This document shows positions 31,045 to 42,218 of a stretch of 64,000 nucleotides of DNA, piece after piece; the stretch's first letter is position 1; every line of letters starts with the position of its first letter. The notes below the pieces were generated by a model. The model worked only from the letters and a program-made list of their open reading frames with translations. It had not been told where the DNA came from and ran no database searches. Origin of the DNA: Globodera rostochiensis (taxonomy: Eukaryota > Nematoda > Chromadorea > Rhabditida > Heteroderidae); assembly GCA_018350325.1 (NCBI GenBank), contig JAEVLN010000006.1:1449193-1513192 (forward strand), in the 5' to 3' direction. A program made the position numbers and the translations under genes.

Positions 31045-34000
31045 ATGTCGGACAATCCGAACAAAGTGGAGAAACGGCTGAAAGAAATGTGAGTTTTTTA
31101 TTCGAAAAGCAAAAGGGGATAAGCCGGGACATTTTTGACGGGGAGAGGGCACAAATGCTAACGCCGGGGGGGGGGGTCAACCAAAGAACAAAAACAAAAT
31201 TAATAAACGCTGAAAATTGGGAACACATCGGTTCAGTGCCGGACGGTTCAATGCCGCACGGTTCAGTGCCAGCGATTGAAAGTCTATAACCTTTTTTAAA
31301 CTAAACAAAATCAAACAAACAGACTGCCATTCGAAAGCTCTTTAAAAGCTATTGTTTAAAACACTTTTGGAATTTCTACTTTATAGGGTGATAATTCAAA
31401 AATGTTACAATCGACTCCTCTCATTGAGCTGAGCACGAATCTGCAACATTTTCGCTGAAACCACTTTCAAGAAAGTTATGGCCCTTCAAAGTTGGCCAAA
31501 AACCATAGAGGGGACCCTTTTGGTCAAAATTTTTGAGAACATTTTTTTTTTCTAAAAATTGTCTGAAAATATGTTACCGTTTTTTCCTTACTTTTCTAAA
31601 TTTTAAACCGATTCAAAAACCGTTTTAAATTCTTAATTTTTAGTTTCTTTCACGCATTCGTAATCAGGGCATCATACATATAACATTTTTCAGATGGTTT
31701 TTAAAATAAAAATTTTTCAAAAATGCTGACCAAAAGGGTTCCCCCTATGGTTTTTGGCTAAATTTGAGGGGCCATAACTTTTTTCATAGTGGTTTCCGCA
31801 CAAAAATGTTTGCAGATTCGTGCTCAGCTCGACGAGAGGAGTCGATTGGTATATATTTTAACAGTTTTTGAATTAACACCCTATAAATTTAGAAATACCA
31901 CACTTTTTTCAGCCATTTATGTAATAATTTTGCAGTTCCATTTGTGACGACGTTTTGTTCGAAGTCTTCAAATTTTGTGGCCCTGTTGTGCTCGGGTTGA
32001 AAGTTGCGCTGATCAGCGATCGATTTGACTTTTTGGTGGACGCGCAATTCAAATTGAATGGATTGTCTTTGGGCAATTTGCACATTTGTCGCGCAGATAA
32101 CGGAAAGGGCGCAAAAATTGTCAAATACGTTGACTATAAATTCGAGCATCGACTTGCAATTCCGCACGAGCCGCTTCCAGATTATAATATCCAATTCAAA
32201 CACATTACGATAAGGTGGAGTTCAGCAGGACAATTTGGAGCAACTTTTTAGTGAATGACTCAGCGTGGGCGAGCGGTGCCGATAGAAGCCGCCGGGCTGG
32301 TCCCGGGAATTGAGTGCCGACGACCGAGACACGGATCCGGGATTACAAAGAGTAGCCGAGTGGGGTCCCGGGGCCCGGAATCACGCTAAAAGTTTCTGTT
32401 TAGTGCCTGCCGGTAGCCTAAATAACCCGAGATACGGGGGGGGGGGACAGGATCCCGTAAAAATCCCGGCGGGATCCCGAATGTAAAAGATTATTTTTGG
32501 TCCTTTTTCTCAGCCAAAATTACTATTATTGGGGAAGGGCCTTAGGGTGGCTACCAGGTCGATCACATTCAGCGGATATTTGAAGAATTTGAGCTTATCG
32601 GGACAGGCAGATAAAGCGCACCAGAATTTCGAAGGTGAACCAAATGTTGCACACAAATTCGATCTGAAACTAAATCTAACAAAGATAAAATCCTTGCAAA
32701 AAAAACTTTTCGAAAAAATGCCTAAATGTGCTTATTTTTCGAAAAAGAAACCCCTGGTGCGGAAATTGCGGTCGTCAAGGTTGCATTTGAAATTTCAAAA
32801 AATGTTCGAATTCGGGTTTAAAATTCGCAAATTCCAAGCTCGGATTCGTATTTTAATAGAAAAAGGCCATTTCTCAAAACGACCTCTCAAACAAAAAAAT
32901 TTCCCCGGCCTATCGGCCCGCCGGGCCCCTCCTATTCCGAAAAAGGTTTCAAAAATTGCCGTTTTTTATAATTTTGAATTCCTTAAAAGGGCATTTTTCT
33001 TAAGGAATTTTCCGAAAAAGCTCAAAATAATCACTAAAAATCGATTAAAAACACTCGCGAAAATGCACCCTTAAAAATCGAACATTTTTTGGAAAAATTG
33101 CTTAACAAAAATGCAATAAAAAGGGAAAAATACATCCCCTAAGAATAGACTTTTTGAATCCCCCCCCAGGGGTGCCAAAATGCCCTCTTTTGATGGCAAA
33201 TGCCATAATTTTGGAAATTTGCCATTTTTCCACACTTGCCATATTTTTGAACTTTTTGAAAAATTTTTTGAGGGAAAAGTGAGAATTCCCGAAAAAAGTG
33301 TCTTTGATTCGTACAATTTGAAGTTTTTGTTGCAAATCTCTTAACAAATTGAGTCAAAAATTCAAAATTTTCTCGGCGGCGCCTATCGGCACCGCCGACC
33401 CCCTTCCCCAAAAATTAAAGCAAATTCACAAAAAAAACCAATTTTTTTGAAAATTTCTTAAGAAAACTGCCATAAAAATGCCATATTTTTAAAGCCGGTT
33501 GCCATTTTTGACTCCAAAGGTGCCGTTCTTTGGATTAGAACAGCCAGCAACCAAAATCGCAGTTGGGAGATTATTTGGCACCTGCTTTGGCCTTTGATCA
33601 GTGCCAACATTTGCGCATTTTCATTGCTTTCCTCCAAATTCGACCGGTTGCGCCAATTCTCTCCGATCATGCTCCGCAATTGTGCAAAACTTCGACTGAT
33701 CGAATCAGTTGATGTTTTTCCCGAGTTCCCGGCCGATGACAGTGCCGGCGCTTCTTCTAAACAAGCGTTGGCCAAATGGTTGCACACGCCCCGCGGGGAT
33801 GGATTTCCGAAAGTGGTCAAATGCCTATTTTGGTCGACAGGAATGGAAGGATTTAAAAGGGTTTGTTTTAATTTGACTTCTGTTTAAAATTCCTTTATTA
33901 TTTTTAAGGAGTTTGTCAATTCGACCGATCCGGTCAATTTCATCGTTGACCTTTATGGACGTGAGGACATTGTGCCATTTGAAGTGAAGAACAATTTGAC

Positions 34001-35033
34001 GGGGGAACAATTGGTGTTTCGGCATTTCAACAAATTCAAATGGCTGTTGGTTCGCTGTCCAATTGAGCGTGACGAAGCAAAATGGGCCAAATGGGAGCAG
34101 GAGGCGGCTGAGTGGGAATGGGATTTGCAGTGGAATCGCATCGACATCGACTTCAAAGACGGGCATCCAAAATATAAGTAAAAATTTTTTTTCAAATATA
34201 GCAAAAAATGTCAAGATTTTCCTAATTGAAGTAATAAGAGAAATAAAAAAAAATTAATTAAAGGCATTTCAGAAAAAATTTTTTGAAAATAAACAGAATT
34301 TTAAAAATTTCATTTGTTGGGACTATAAGCGTTTTTTCGTTATAACTAGGGCTAGGATTATATATTTTTTTGCTTACATATGCTTATATGCTCTGAGGAA
34401 TATGGCTTAAAAATAGCCTTTTCGCGTTGGTTTGAGCTTTTTTGGTCAAGTTTAAAAAAACATTGTTTTGCATATTTTGGGGTTTCTGCAGAGTAGATTT
34501 TGGCATTTTTGAGCAAAAATTTGAAAAAAATACACGCAAAATCATGGATTTCTGGCTGTTTTCGAAAAATCATTGGTGCATATCGATCCGAGCACTGTTA
34601 TAACTTCTTACAAATCTAACTACTATAAATAAAACATTTTTGGTACCATTCAAAAGGTTACAATTAGTAGAAGCTATCAACAAGAAAAGCTAAGCGATTG
34701 GACAAATCTCAAAAAAGTTGTAGCCAAAAGCACGTTTTATGGCCATAACTTTTTTGATTTTTGGCCAATAGCTTAGCTTTTGCTTTTAGGAGGCTTCTAC
34801 ACATTGCACGCTTTTGAATGAAATCGAAATGTTTGATTTGATTAGTGTTTGAAAGAAGTTATAACGAAAAAACTTTTTTAAAAAGGAACGAGTCATCGTT
34901 TTACCATTTTTTGCGTAGTCCTCAGATTTAGTGAGTGCTATGACTAAACGTCCCACGACCATTCCCTTCTATTTTCAGATTGCTTGACACCACAAATGAA
35001 AGTCTGAGTGAGCCCAAAAAGAGAAAGAATTGA
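31045..35033 (+). CDS. F-box-like protein of a nematode multigene family, repeats in introns, middle uncertain
   Basis: Exons with consistent phases are 31045-31088 ([15 protein letters not shown]), 31936-32214 ([15 protein letters not shown] ... [12 protein letters not shown]), about 33495-33860 ([13 protein letters not shown] ... [12 protein letters not shown] ... [19 protein letters not shown]), 33909-34177 ([13 protein letters not shown] ... [17 protein letters not shown]) and 34979-35033 ([17 protein letters not shown], stop). The N-terminal hydrophobic/acidic helix matches what I recall of a large F-box family in cyst nematodes, which would bind Skp1 in an SCF ubiquitin ligase. The 1.28-kb gap between exons 2 and 3 is repeat sequence. 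The splice phase across it does not close cleanly and a short exon may be missing, so the copy may be damaged. A potyvirus-like or plant origin is not suggested. Confidence 0.65.
31386..31881. repeat. 496-bp fold-back element in intron 1 of the F-box gene
   Basis: The ends are GGGTGATAATTCAAAAA and TTTTTGAATTAACACCC, both flanked by TATA (31382-31385 and 31882-31885). The arms of about 200 bp mirror through CGACTCCTCTC, GAGCACGAATCTGCAA and CCAAAAACCATAG. It is probably a non-autonomous element with a TA or TATA duplication. Confidence 0.7.
32230..33490. repeat. Repeat-filled interval between F-box exons
   Basis: From 32270 to 32480 there are GATCCCGGGATC-type words. At 33090-33180 and 33330-33400 both blocks of the dispersed CCTATCGGCACCGCC/CTTAACAAAAATGC family occur. 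I see no family-like exon here. Confidence 0.5.
34347..34596. mobile_element. Miniature hAT-like element, target duplication GTTATAAC
   Basis: It starts TAGGGCTAGGATTATATA and ends GATCCGAGCACT. The perfect octamer GTTATAAC is on both sides (34339-34346 and 34597-34604). The interior has GCTTATATGC words. It lies in the last intron of the F-box gene. Its right target repeat is also the end of the adjoining fold-back element. Confidence 0.65.
34597..34875. repeat. Fold-back element of the AAGCTAAGC/TTATAACTT family
   Basis: The outer mirrored ends are GTTATAACTTCTTACAAATC and TTTGAAAGAAGTTATAAC. The inner mirrored block is AAAAGCTAAGC and GCTTAGCTTTTGC. It lies in the last intron of the F-box gene. 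Confidence 0.65.
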
Positions 35034-35638
35034 AGACGAACGGAATTGGAGGGATATTCAAAAGTGGAAAATGCATTTAACATTGTAATTGTTCATTTTT
35101 TGCAAAGGCGCCGCCGGGGAAAAAAATGAAAGTTTTATTGAATTTGGTAAGGAAAATGTGCTTAAATTTGCAACAAAAAAAAAATCACCTTTCGAATTAA
35201 TTAATTTATCCCTGCCCGTCGTCCATGCCACGGTGTACGGAGAATTGCGCACCGACAGTTTTCGGAGAATTGCTAAATTTCAAATCTTGAACATCACTAT
35301 TGTATCGGTTTTCTCATCTTCAAAAAAGAATATGAATTTAATTTAATTTAAGCCTACGCAAAAACGTGAAAAACCAAAATAATTTTTAACAAATTATTTA
35401 TTTTTTAAATGTAAATGTTTAAAAAATCGGGGCAAGTAAAGAGACCACCCACCAATTTTACTCGATGACTCAATGTGATTATTTTAAATAAAATGTATTC
35501 AATTTGTGGGAGGGGACAAAAGACGCAAAGTTTATAAACCAAAGAAATTTCCACAGAATAGTCCCATCAAATTTGCAACAAGGTTATTCATTTTTCTACA
35601 AAAATTGATTCTTTTTACCGCCGAAATGCACTCATTAC

Positions 35639-36338
35639 TAGGGTTGGGATTTATATGCACATAAAATCTTGAAATATGCGCATAAAATATGCACCAAAAA
35701 TTGCAAAATATGCACCAAAAATGAAAAAATATGCACATAAATTTTTCCAAATTCAATAAAAATTTCCCCAAAGTTCTTCAAATTCATTTATCAATGGTTA
35801 AAATTGCTGATGAGATACATTTCCAAATTTTCAAGTGTTTTGACGACTTTTTTGAACTTTTGTGACTATTTTGGCGTTTTTGACGACTTTTTTGAACTTT
35901 TGTGACTATTTTGGCGTTTTTGACGACTTTTTTGAACTTTTGTGACTATTTTGGCGTTTTTGACGACTTTTTTGAACTTTTGTGACTATTTTGGCATTTT
36001 TGACGACTTTTTTGAACCTTTGTGACTATTTTGCGCTTTTTCAAAAAATTTCTTCAGAAAAATGAAATAAAATCAAATTTTTCTTGCCAAGATCACTAAT
36101 TTTTTGCAAAATGCCAAAATATGCACATAAAATTAAAAAAATATGCACATAAATAGCGAAATATGCACAAATATGCAAATATGCACATAAATCGCGAAAT
36201 ATGCAAAAATATGCAAAATATGCACATGGAAATGCGTTCTAGAAGCTTCAAACCAAGCCAAAAACACGTTTTTCGTGCGTTTCAGACTGTTACCAGTTCA
36301 GGAAAAAAATATGCATGTGCATATAAATCCCAACCCTA
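35639..36338. mobile_element. 700-bp hAT-like element, TATGCACATAAA words, target duplication CTCATTAC
   Basis: The termini are TAGGGTTGGGATTTATATGC and GCATATAAATCCCAACCCTA. They are flanked by a perfect CTCATTAC octamer (35631-35638 and 36339-36346). The target is the minisatellite that surrounds the receptor genes, so the insertion is younger than that array. Subterminal zones are saturated with AAATATGCACATAAAT words. The core is a 40-bp tandem repeat (35841-36040). It has no coding capacity. Confidence 0.85.
35841..36040. repeat. Five 40-bp tandem repeats
   Basis: The unit TGACGACTTTTTTGAACTTT plus 20 further bases recurs at exactly 40-bp spacing from 35841. Copies 1-3 are identical and copies 4-5 carry small changes. 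It lies inside the 35639-36338 element. Confidence 0.9.
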
Positions 36339-36346
36339 CTCATTAC

Positions 36347-36895
36347 AAACATTGAAAACATAACCACACAATGATGGAATCAGAAAAGTATAAATTAAAT
36401 ATCCCTTACTAAAATACATTAAAAAACACAATGATGGAAATCAGAAAAGCACAAACTAAAAATCATTACAAAAACACAAACCAATATTGAAAAACACAAA
36501 CACACAGTGATGGAAAGCAGAAAAGCACAAATTAAAAACACAATATGATGGAACCAGAAATATTGTGTTTTTTTGTAATATTGGTAATGTGTTTTTGTAA
36601 TGAGTGCATGTGTTTTGGTAATGATTGCACTTCTGATTATTCTATCATTGTTTTGTGTTTTTGTAATGAGTGCAGTTCTGATTGATTCTATCATTGTGTT
36701 TTTTTTTGTAATATTGGTAATGTGTTTTTGTAATGAGTGCATTCTGATTGATTCTATCAATGTGTTTTTTAAGGTAATTTTGGTAATGTGTTTTGGTAAT
36801 GATTGCACTTCTGATTCTATCATTGTTTTGTGTTTTTGTAATGAGTGCAGTTCTGATTGATTCTATCATTGTGTTTTTTTAATTTATGCTTTTCT
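36347..36895. repeat. Minisatellite with an internal inversion point
   Basis: The units are variants of ACACAATGATGGAATCAGAA plus GCACTCATTACAAAAACAC. The orientation flips at about 36560, where AACACAATATGATGGAACC meets its own complement. The same junction, inverted, occurs near 47800 at the other end of the receptor region. Confidence 0.75.
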
Positions 36896-36903
36896 GATTT
36901 AAT

Positions 36904-37258
36904 CAAAAGCGTTTTGGAAGTGACTTTAGATTCCACTCCTTGACAAAATATAAAAAGAAATCACCCAAGGAAATGCCTATCAAATTGAACTTGTCTTATT
37001 AAAATAACCAATGATATATCAGTGAAATAGCGCGTTTGAGTATATTTCTTCCGGTGAAACTTGTAGCGTATCGCTTTGTCAAAGCGATACGCCACAAGTT
37101 TCACCGGAAAATATACAAAATGAAACGCGCTATTTCACTTATATATCATTGAACTCTATTTTAATAAGACAAGTTCATTTGATTGGCATTTCTTTGGGTG
37201 ATTTCTTTTTATATTTTGTCGAGTGGAATCTGAAGTCACGCGAAAACCCAAAACGCTT
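36904..37258. repeat. Palindrome of about 355 bp made from receptor-gene 3' flank
   Basis: The axis is at 37079 (CGCTTTG-T-CAAAGCG). The arms include GCGATACGCCACAAGTTTCA and TTTCTTTGGGTGATTTCTTT. The same sequence follows the stop codons of both receptor genes (42268-42450 and 46430-46610). It looks like two receptor tails joined tail-first in inverted orientation. Confidence 0.8.
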
Positions 37259-37829
37259 TTATGGTACGGCCTTGTAAATTATTTTGGGCTCCAATCCTGT
37301 TACAGGATCCGGAAAATTGATTACGGCTTAGCAAACACGGTTTTAAACCAGGGGTTTTGGTTTTGATAAATATCGTTAATTTAAAAAATTTCCCTTTGGG
37401 GACCCCTCCCATTCCTAAAACTTGAAAAAATTACCGTATTTTAAAATTTTGGAACAAATAAAGGGAAAAAATGAACCCCCTAATTTTTTTAATACCCCCA
37501 AGTCAGAACCCTAAACACGTGCCGGCCCACCGTCTTAAAATTTGTTTTTAAAACCGCGCGCAAAAAATTAAGCATTTGAAAAGTTCTTAACAAAAAAGTA
37601 ATAAAAAGGGAAAATTTTGGATCATTCATGCTCAGGGATGCCCATGGATATAAAAGGTTTTGATTTAGAGGCCAACGACTTTTACGGAAGAAAAGTTGAT
37701 TTTTATAGAAAGATGCTTGGTTACACAACAATTCACACCCTTTTGTTATCCTTATTTAAATTTAATTGCAAATCCCTTAACAAAATTCATTAAAATTCCC
37801 TATCGGCACCGCCGAAATGCACTCATTAC

Positions 37830-38590
37830 AAACATTGAAAACACAACCACACAATAATGGAAATCAGAAAAGTATAAATTAAAAATCCCATTACCAAAAT
37901 TACATTAAAAAAATGATGGAAAACAGAAAAGTATAAATTAAAAATCCCATTACCAAAATTACATTAAAAAAATGATGGAAAACAGAAAAGTATAAATTAA
38001 AAATCCCATTACCAAAATTACATTAAAAACACACAAGAATGGAAATCAGAAAAGCACAAATTAAAAAACACAATATGATGGAACCAGAAATGCACTCGTT
38101 ATAAAAACACAAATCAATATTAAAAAAAACACAAAGGGTGCTGTGGACAAAATTCGTTTGACTGTTTTTGGGATTCGCTTTTGTGTTTTCGTCCTAAAAA
38201 TTTTTTTCGCTTCGTTTCGTTGGAATCCAAAAAATTTACATGCGATTCTGATTCCATTTTTAATATTGAATTGCATTTCTGGTTTCCATCATTGTGTGTT
38301 TTGAGTTTGTGCTTTTCTGATTTCCATCATTGTGTTTTTTAATGAGTGCATTTCTGATTCCATCTTACCAGGAAAACTTATTTGTTAGTGTTTTTATAAC
38401 AATTTGTGTTTTTGTAATGAGTGCATTTCTGATTGAATTTATCATTGTGTTTTTTAATATTGCTTTGGTTTTTGTAATGAGTGCATCTGATTCCATCATT
38501 GCCAGGAAAACTTAGTGTTTTTAATATTGGTTTGTGTTTTTTAATGGTTGAGTTTCTGATTTCATCATAGTGTATTTGCTTTAATTATTT
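37830..38590. repeat. Minisatellite copies in both orientations around a unique core
   Basis: At 37830-38060 there are four units of AAAATGATGGAAAACAGAAAAG type. At 38260-38580 there are inverted units. Between them is AAAGGGTGCTGTGGAC ... TTGAATTGCATTTCTGG, which recurs at 43045-43190. It is non-coding. Confidence 0.65.
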
Positions 38591-38894
38591 AAACTAGAAT
38601 AGGGTGGGATCGGGTTGGGAATGGGAAATCCAGAACCGGGATTGACCTGACTGGAGCGTGAGCGAAAAGTGCCCCAAAGGATATCTTTACATAATAATTT
38701 TAATTTAAAAGATTGAAAATATTGAATGATTTAAAGTCAGAATTTATCACATTTAGGAAAGTCTTGAAAAGTGCATGCCGAAACCGTCTGAATGTGTAAT
38801 TGTTTTTATTAATATGTATTTTTTTTAAATGAATTCTTTTGTATTTTTTTTTGTATTATTTAGAAAAGCCCTGGTATGTGCCGGGGGTTCGATG

Positions 38895-39283
38895 GGTGCT
38901 AGGTCGTTTCGCAAAATCCGCCACTATGGGCGTTTCGCAAAATCCGCCACTATGGGCGTTTCGCAAAATCCACCACTAAGAATGGGTGTTACGCAAAATC
39001 ACTAAAAATATTATTAAATTCTTAATATTAAAAAGTATAAAAAAATGAATATAATCTGCACTTGAGTTTCGTTAGGCTTAGGCCTAAGCCACCCGGGTTC
39101 GTTAAGCTTAGGCTTAAACATTCGCGTAAACATTAGTTTTTGATGTAAATAAATCTTGAAAAAAAATTGTTTAGATTAAAATAAATGGCGGATTTTGCGA
39201 AACGCCCGTTGGCGGATTTTGCAAAACGCCCACTTTTTTCTATCCAGCGAGATGGCGGATTTTGCGAAACGACTCAGCACGGG
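38895..39283. repeat. Fold-back element with TTTCGCAAAATCCGCCA words
   Basis: The left end is GGTGCTAGGTCGTTTCGCAA with three repeats of CGTTTCGCAAAATCCGCCAC. The right end mirrors it (TGGCGGATTTTGCGAAACGA, then CTCAGCAC). The core contains mirrored GCTTAGGCCTAAGCC words. Partial relatives are at 6716, 7998 and 15275. Confidence 0.65.
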
Positions 39284-40149
39284 TCCGATGGAGAAGTGAG
39301 AGCGGAGTTTGAAATGTTTAAGCGTTTTTTGTTTTTAAAATGAATAAAATGCAAAATTTAAATAAACTTTTTTTGTAAGCAAAATTAAATATAATCTTAC
39401 AAATTTAGCCAAAGCAAATTCTCTACGATCTTAAATTAGTAAGCACCTCGAGCCCAACCAGTTTTGAAGCTTTCAAATGATTTTTGACTTTTGAACGCGC
39501 CCCACCCTCTCTCTTTCATTCTTTTTTTTTCAAAATGTTCGCCGTCGCCTTTCCCGTTTAAAATATATTCCATGCGCAAATCAATTTGGCCTAAATAATG
39601 TACCGAAAGTTCGCTGAATTTTGCTTTAGGAAACAAATTTCGTCAGCCCTTTTTTTCGACGCTTTCAATTTATTAGACTTTTGTTTCCATTTTCTTAACT
39701 GAATCTCCGCCCCTTCACCCCAGGGATCTCAGATGACCCTCCATAAATATGGCAACCGGCTCCAAAATAGTGGCATTTTTATGGCAATTTTTCTTAAGAA
39801 ATTTCTAAAAAAAAACAAATTTTGAAGATTTTAACTTCAAATTACCGAACCAAGGAGCACTCTTTTCGGCAAATTCTCATTTTTCCCCCTCAAAAAAAAG
39901 AAAAAAGAAATCTTCATAAAGTTCAAAAAGGTGGCAAAATAGTGGCAAGTGTGGGAATGTGGGAAAAATAGTTTAGGGGGATAAGTATTTAATTTAATTG
40001 GTATTTTGGTAGCGTTAATTAAAGCAAATATTTCATAAGTACCCAAAATTCTTTTCGAATGCCAAAGGCGGATGAAAGCTTTTCCGAGGCATCTCCATTA
40101 ATTTGATTGTATCACAAAGTGTCAGCGCCAATCCATGGTTCGTAGAAAG

Positions 40150-40260
40150 GAGGGTGAATGAATATGCATATAGTTATACGCATAGAGGTAAGGAATAATT
40201 AGCCGGGTAATTGAATTAGTTATTCGCATAGAGGAAAGGAATAATTAGCCGAGTAATTGA
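40150..40260. repeat. Short tandem repeats upstream of receptor copy 1
   Basis: The unit is AGGAATAATTAGCCGGGTAA TTGAAT with TATTCGCATAGAGGA. There are two to three units here. The same unit is expanded at 44218-44440 upstream of copy 2. Confidence 0.7.
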
Positions 40261-40420
40261 TGCCCTTTCGCCCTCTCCTCCGGACTTTGCTTTATCTCAT
40301 AGAATTTTTCCATTTTTCTTGTGTCGATCTTGTTTATTAATGCAGCATATGACCAAATAATTGATTTCTACCGCGATCATTGATCATTTTAAAGAATCCT
40401 CCCAACTGATCAACGCTATT

Positions 40421-42218
40421 ATGCTAACGGACAACAACAAAAGCATCAGCAGCAACATATCCATTGAATATTTGATCAATAACATTTCCAATTCATCAAG
40501 CGCATTGCCAACTCTAAATGAAAGCGATCATTTTCTGAAACTGAACCTGAACCCATTCTCGTTGATGAACATATTGATTAGCACTCCATTACTGGTGCTC
40601 CAACTGATGACACTTCCAGTAACACACACATCGATTGTGGGGCTTGCTTGAGTGGTTGGCATTCTCAGTGAAATTAACCAATTAAATTGAATTTCAGCCC
40701 CTATTTTTCACTAATAGTAAGGTCAATTCTCGATTCAAAAATTGGATTGATCCGGCTCACGCTCGCCCCGGAGTTGGGTGATTATTCAAATCAGTTCCTT
40801 GCAGATATTCTTGATCCACTCCAACTATCGGAACAACGTTTGCTTCCGAATTTTATTCACAAATGGCGTCACCGACTGTCTCCAGTTGGCCCCAATGCTA
40901 ATGTTTGCCGTACTCAATCTGATCACTGATCAGATTCCGATTTGGATGCAAATGGTTGTGATTTTCTTTTTAAGCACGCGTTAATCATACCTTAAACATT
41001 TGTCACAGATTTGCGGTAGCATTGTGATCAATGCTTGGAACCTACTCGTTGTGCAGCATTTGTTGCTTGCTATTAACCGTCTCATTGTAATCCTCCGAGC
41101 ACGTTTTCTCGGCTCCCCCTTCATGCTTGACGTGGAGACTGAGGCGAAACTATTCAATGTTCAAAATATATAAAACTAATCATCGGATAGTTGAGCAAAA
41201 GCTTTCATTCCAAATTTAAAAGGATACGGAATTTCATAAAACATTTGTCTATTCCAAAAGCGGCACACATTCCTTGATTTGTTGAATATGCTCTGATCAG
41301 ATTGCTCATGCGTTTTGCTGGACGCTGTTTGTCGTCATCATTGCGCTTCATCAGACGAGTTACATGGGAGCCCTGTTCTTTCCGGGCACCAGCCAGTTCG
41401 TCTTCGACAATTCCAAGCCCTACACGCAGGCAGTCCGTGAAGTGCTATGGTATGCTACCGTTGTGATGCCGATCATCTGCCTGATCATTTACACTGTTAT
41501 AATTGCGATGGCCATAGTGGTCAGTGATCTGTCAAAAATATTTTAAACTTACTAAATTTGATTTCAGAGCCGAATCAGCACGCGTATTTGCGATATTATA
41601 GCTACAAATGGGAAACGACCGTCTCTCACGAACGTTCACGAACGGCGATTGCTTGTGCAGGTTGTCACAATAAACAACGACGAGTTAAACGCGTACAGTG
41701 ATAATTGATCAATGCCCCCTCAGGCTATCATTCTTTACGTGGGCATGGTCCTTCTAAGCATCGCGTGGAATTCTTTCAGTTCATGCGCCGGCAAAATTTG
41801 CTACGGGAAAGTGTTGCAAATAATTCCCATTTCGCTTACTCGAACAAATCACGTCTATTTAATTCAGGTCGCATCTTTTTCATTCTTAAAAATGCAAATT
41901 TGCACTGTTCAGGGCCCCGCGCTGGTTTACTGCGGGCTTAACCCTATCCTCTATTTGATAATGAACAGGTGGGGGACAAACTTTTATTGGTTTAAAGTGC
42001 TTTTATCGCAATTAAACTACCTATTTTTCTTTATTATTTACTACATAATTTAGTTTAGTTGCAAATATTTAAAATATATTTAGACTTACGCTTAGCTTTT
42101 AGCGCGTTGACTTTCTTAGCTATTCAAAGTTCACATCCACTAACGTTTGTGCGGTTTTACATATTTTTTTAATTTCAGAGAGTTCCGAAATCGTTTCCAG
42201 AAACTTTACGGGCTTTAA
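40421..42218 (+). CDS. Seven-transmembrane receptor of nematode chemoreceptor type, copy 1, shortened C terminus
   Basis: Eight exons in phase: 40421-40618, 40805-40954, 41009-41158, 41301-41519, 41568-41660, 41724-41867, 41913-41968 and 42179-42218 (349 residues). The N terminus has several N-x-S/T sequons. TM2 contains RILFTNGVTDCLQL. TM3 begins with Cys (ICGSIVINAWN) and ends LLLAINRLIVI. Loop 3 is basic. TM7 reads GLNPILYLIMNR then EFRNRFQKLYG, the rhodopsin-type N-P-x-x-Y and helix-8 signature. The length fits chemosensory GPCRs; TM2-TM3 resemble the Srt or Srx type, which I cannot settle. An extra G after LYG relative to copy 2 brings an early TAA and removes 13 tail residues. Donors after exons 2 and 3 (GTTGTG, GTTCAA) are weak but identical in both copies. 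Confidence 0.8.

Noticed and set aside
35089..35346. 85-codon frame containing LPVVHATVYGELRTDSFRRI
   Set aside because: Protein-like in part, but it lies after the F-box gene's stop with no splice partner or recognisable family, so it is not called.
35841..36040. Regular 40-bp spacing that could suggest a CRISPR-like array
   Set aside because: The whole 40-bp unit is repeated with no unique spacers, it lies inside a transposon-like element, and the DNA is eukaryotic.
41705..42053. Plus-strand ORFs overlapping receptor exons 6-7 in other frames
   Set aside because: The phased eight-exon model explains the region and gives a standard TM6-TM7.
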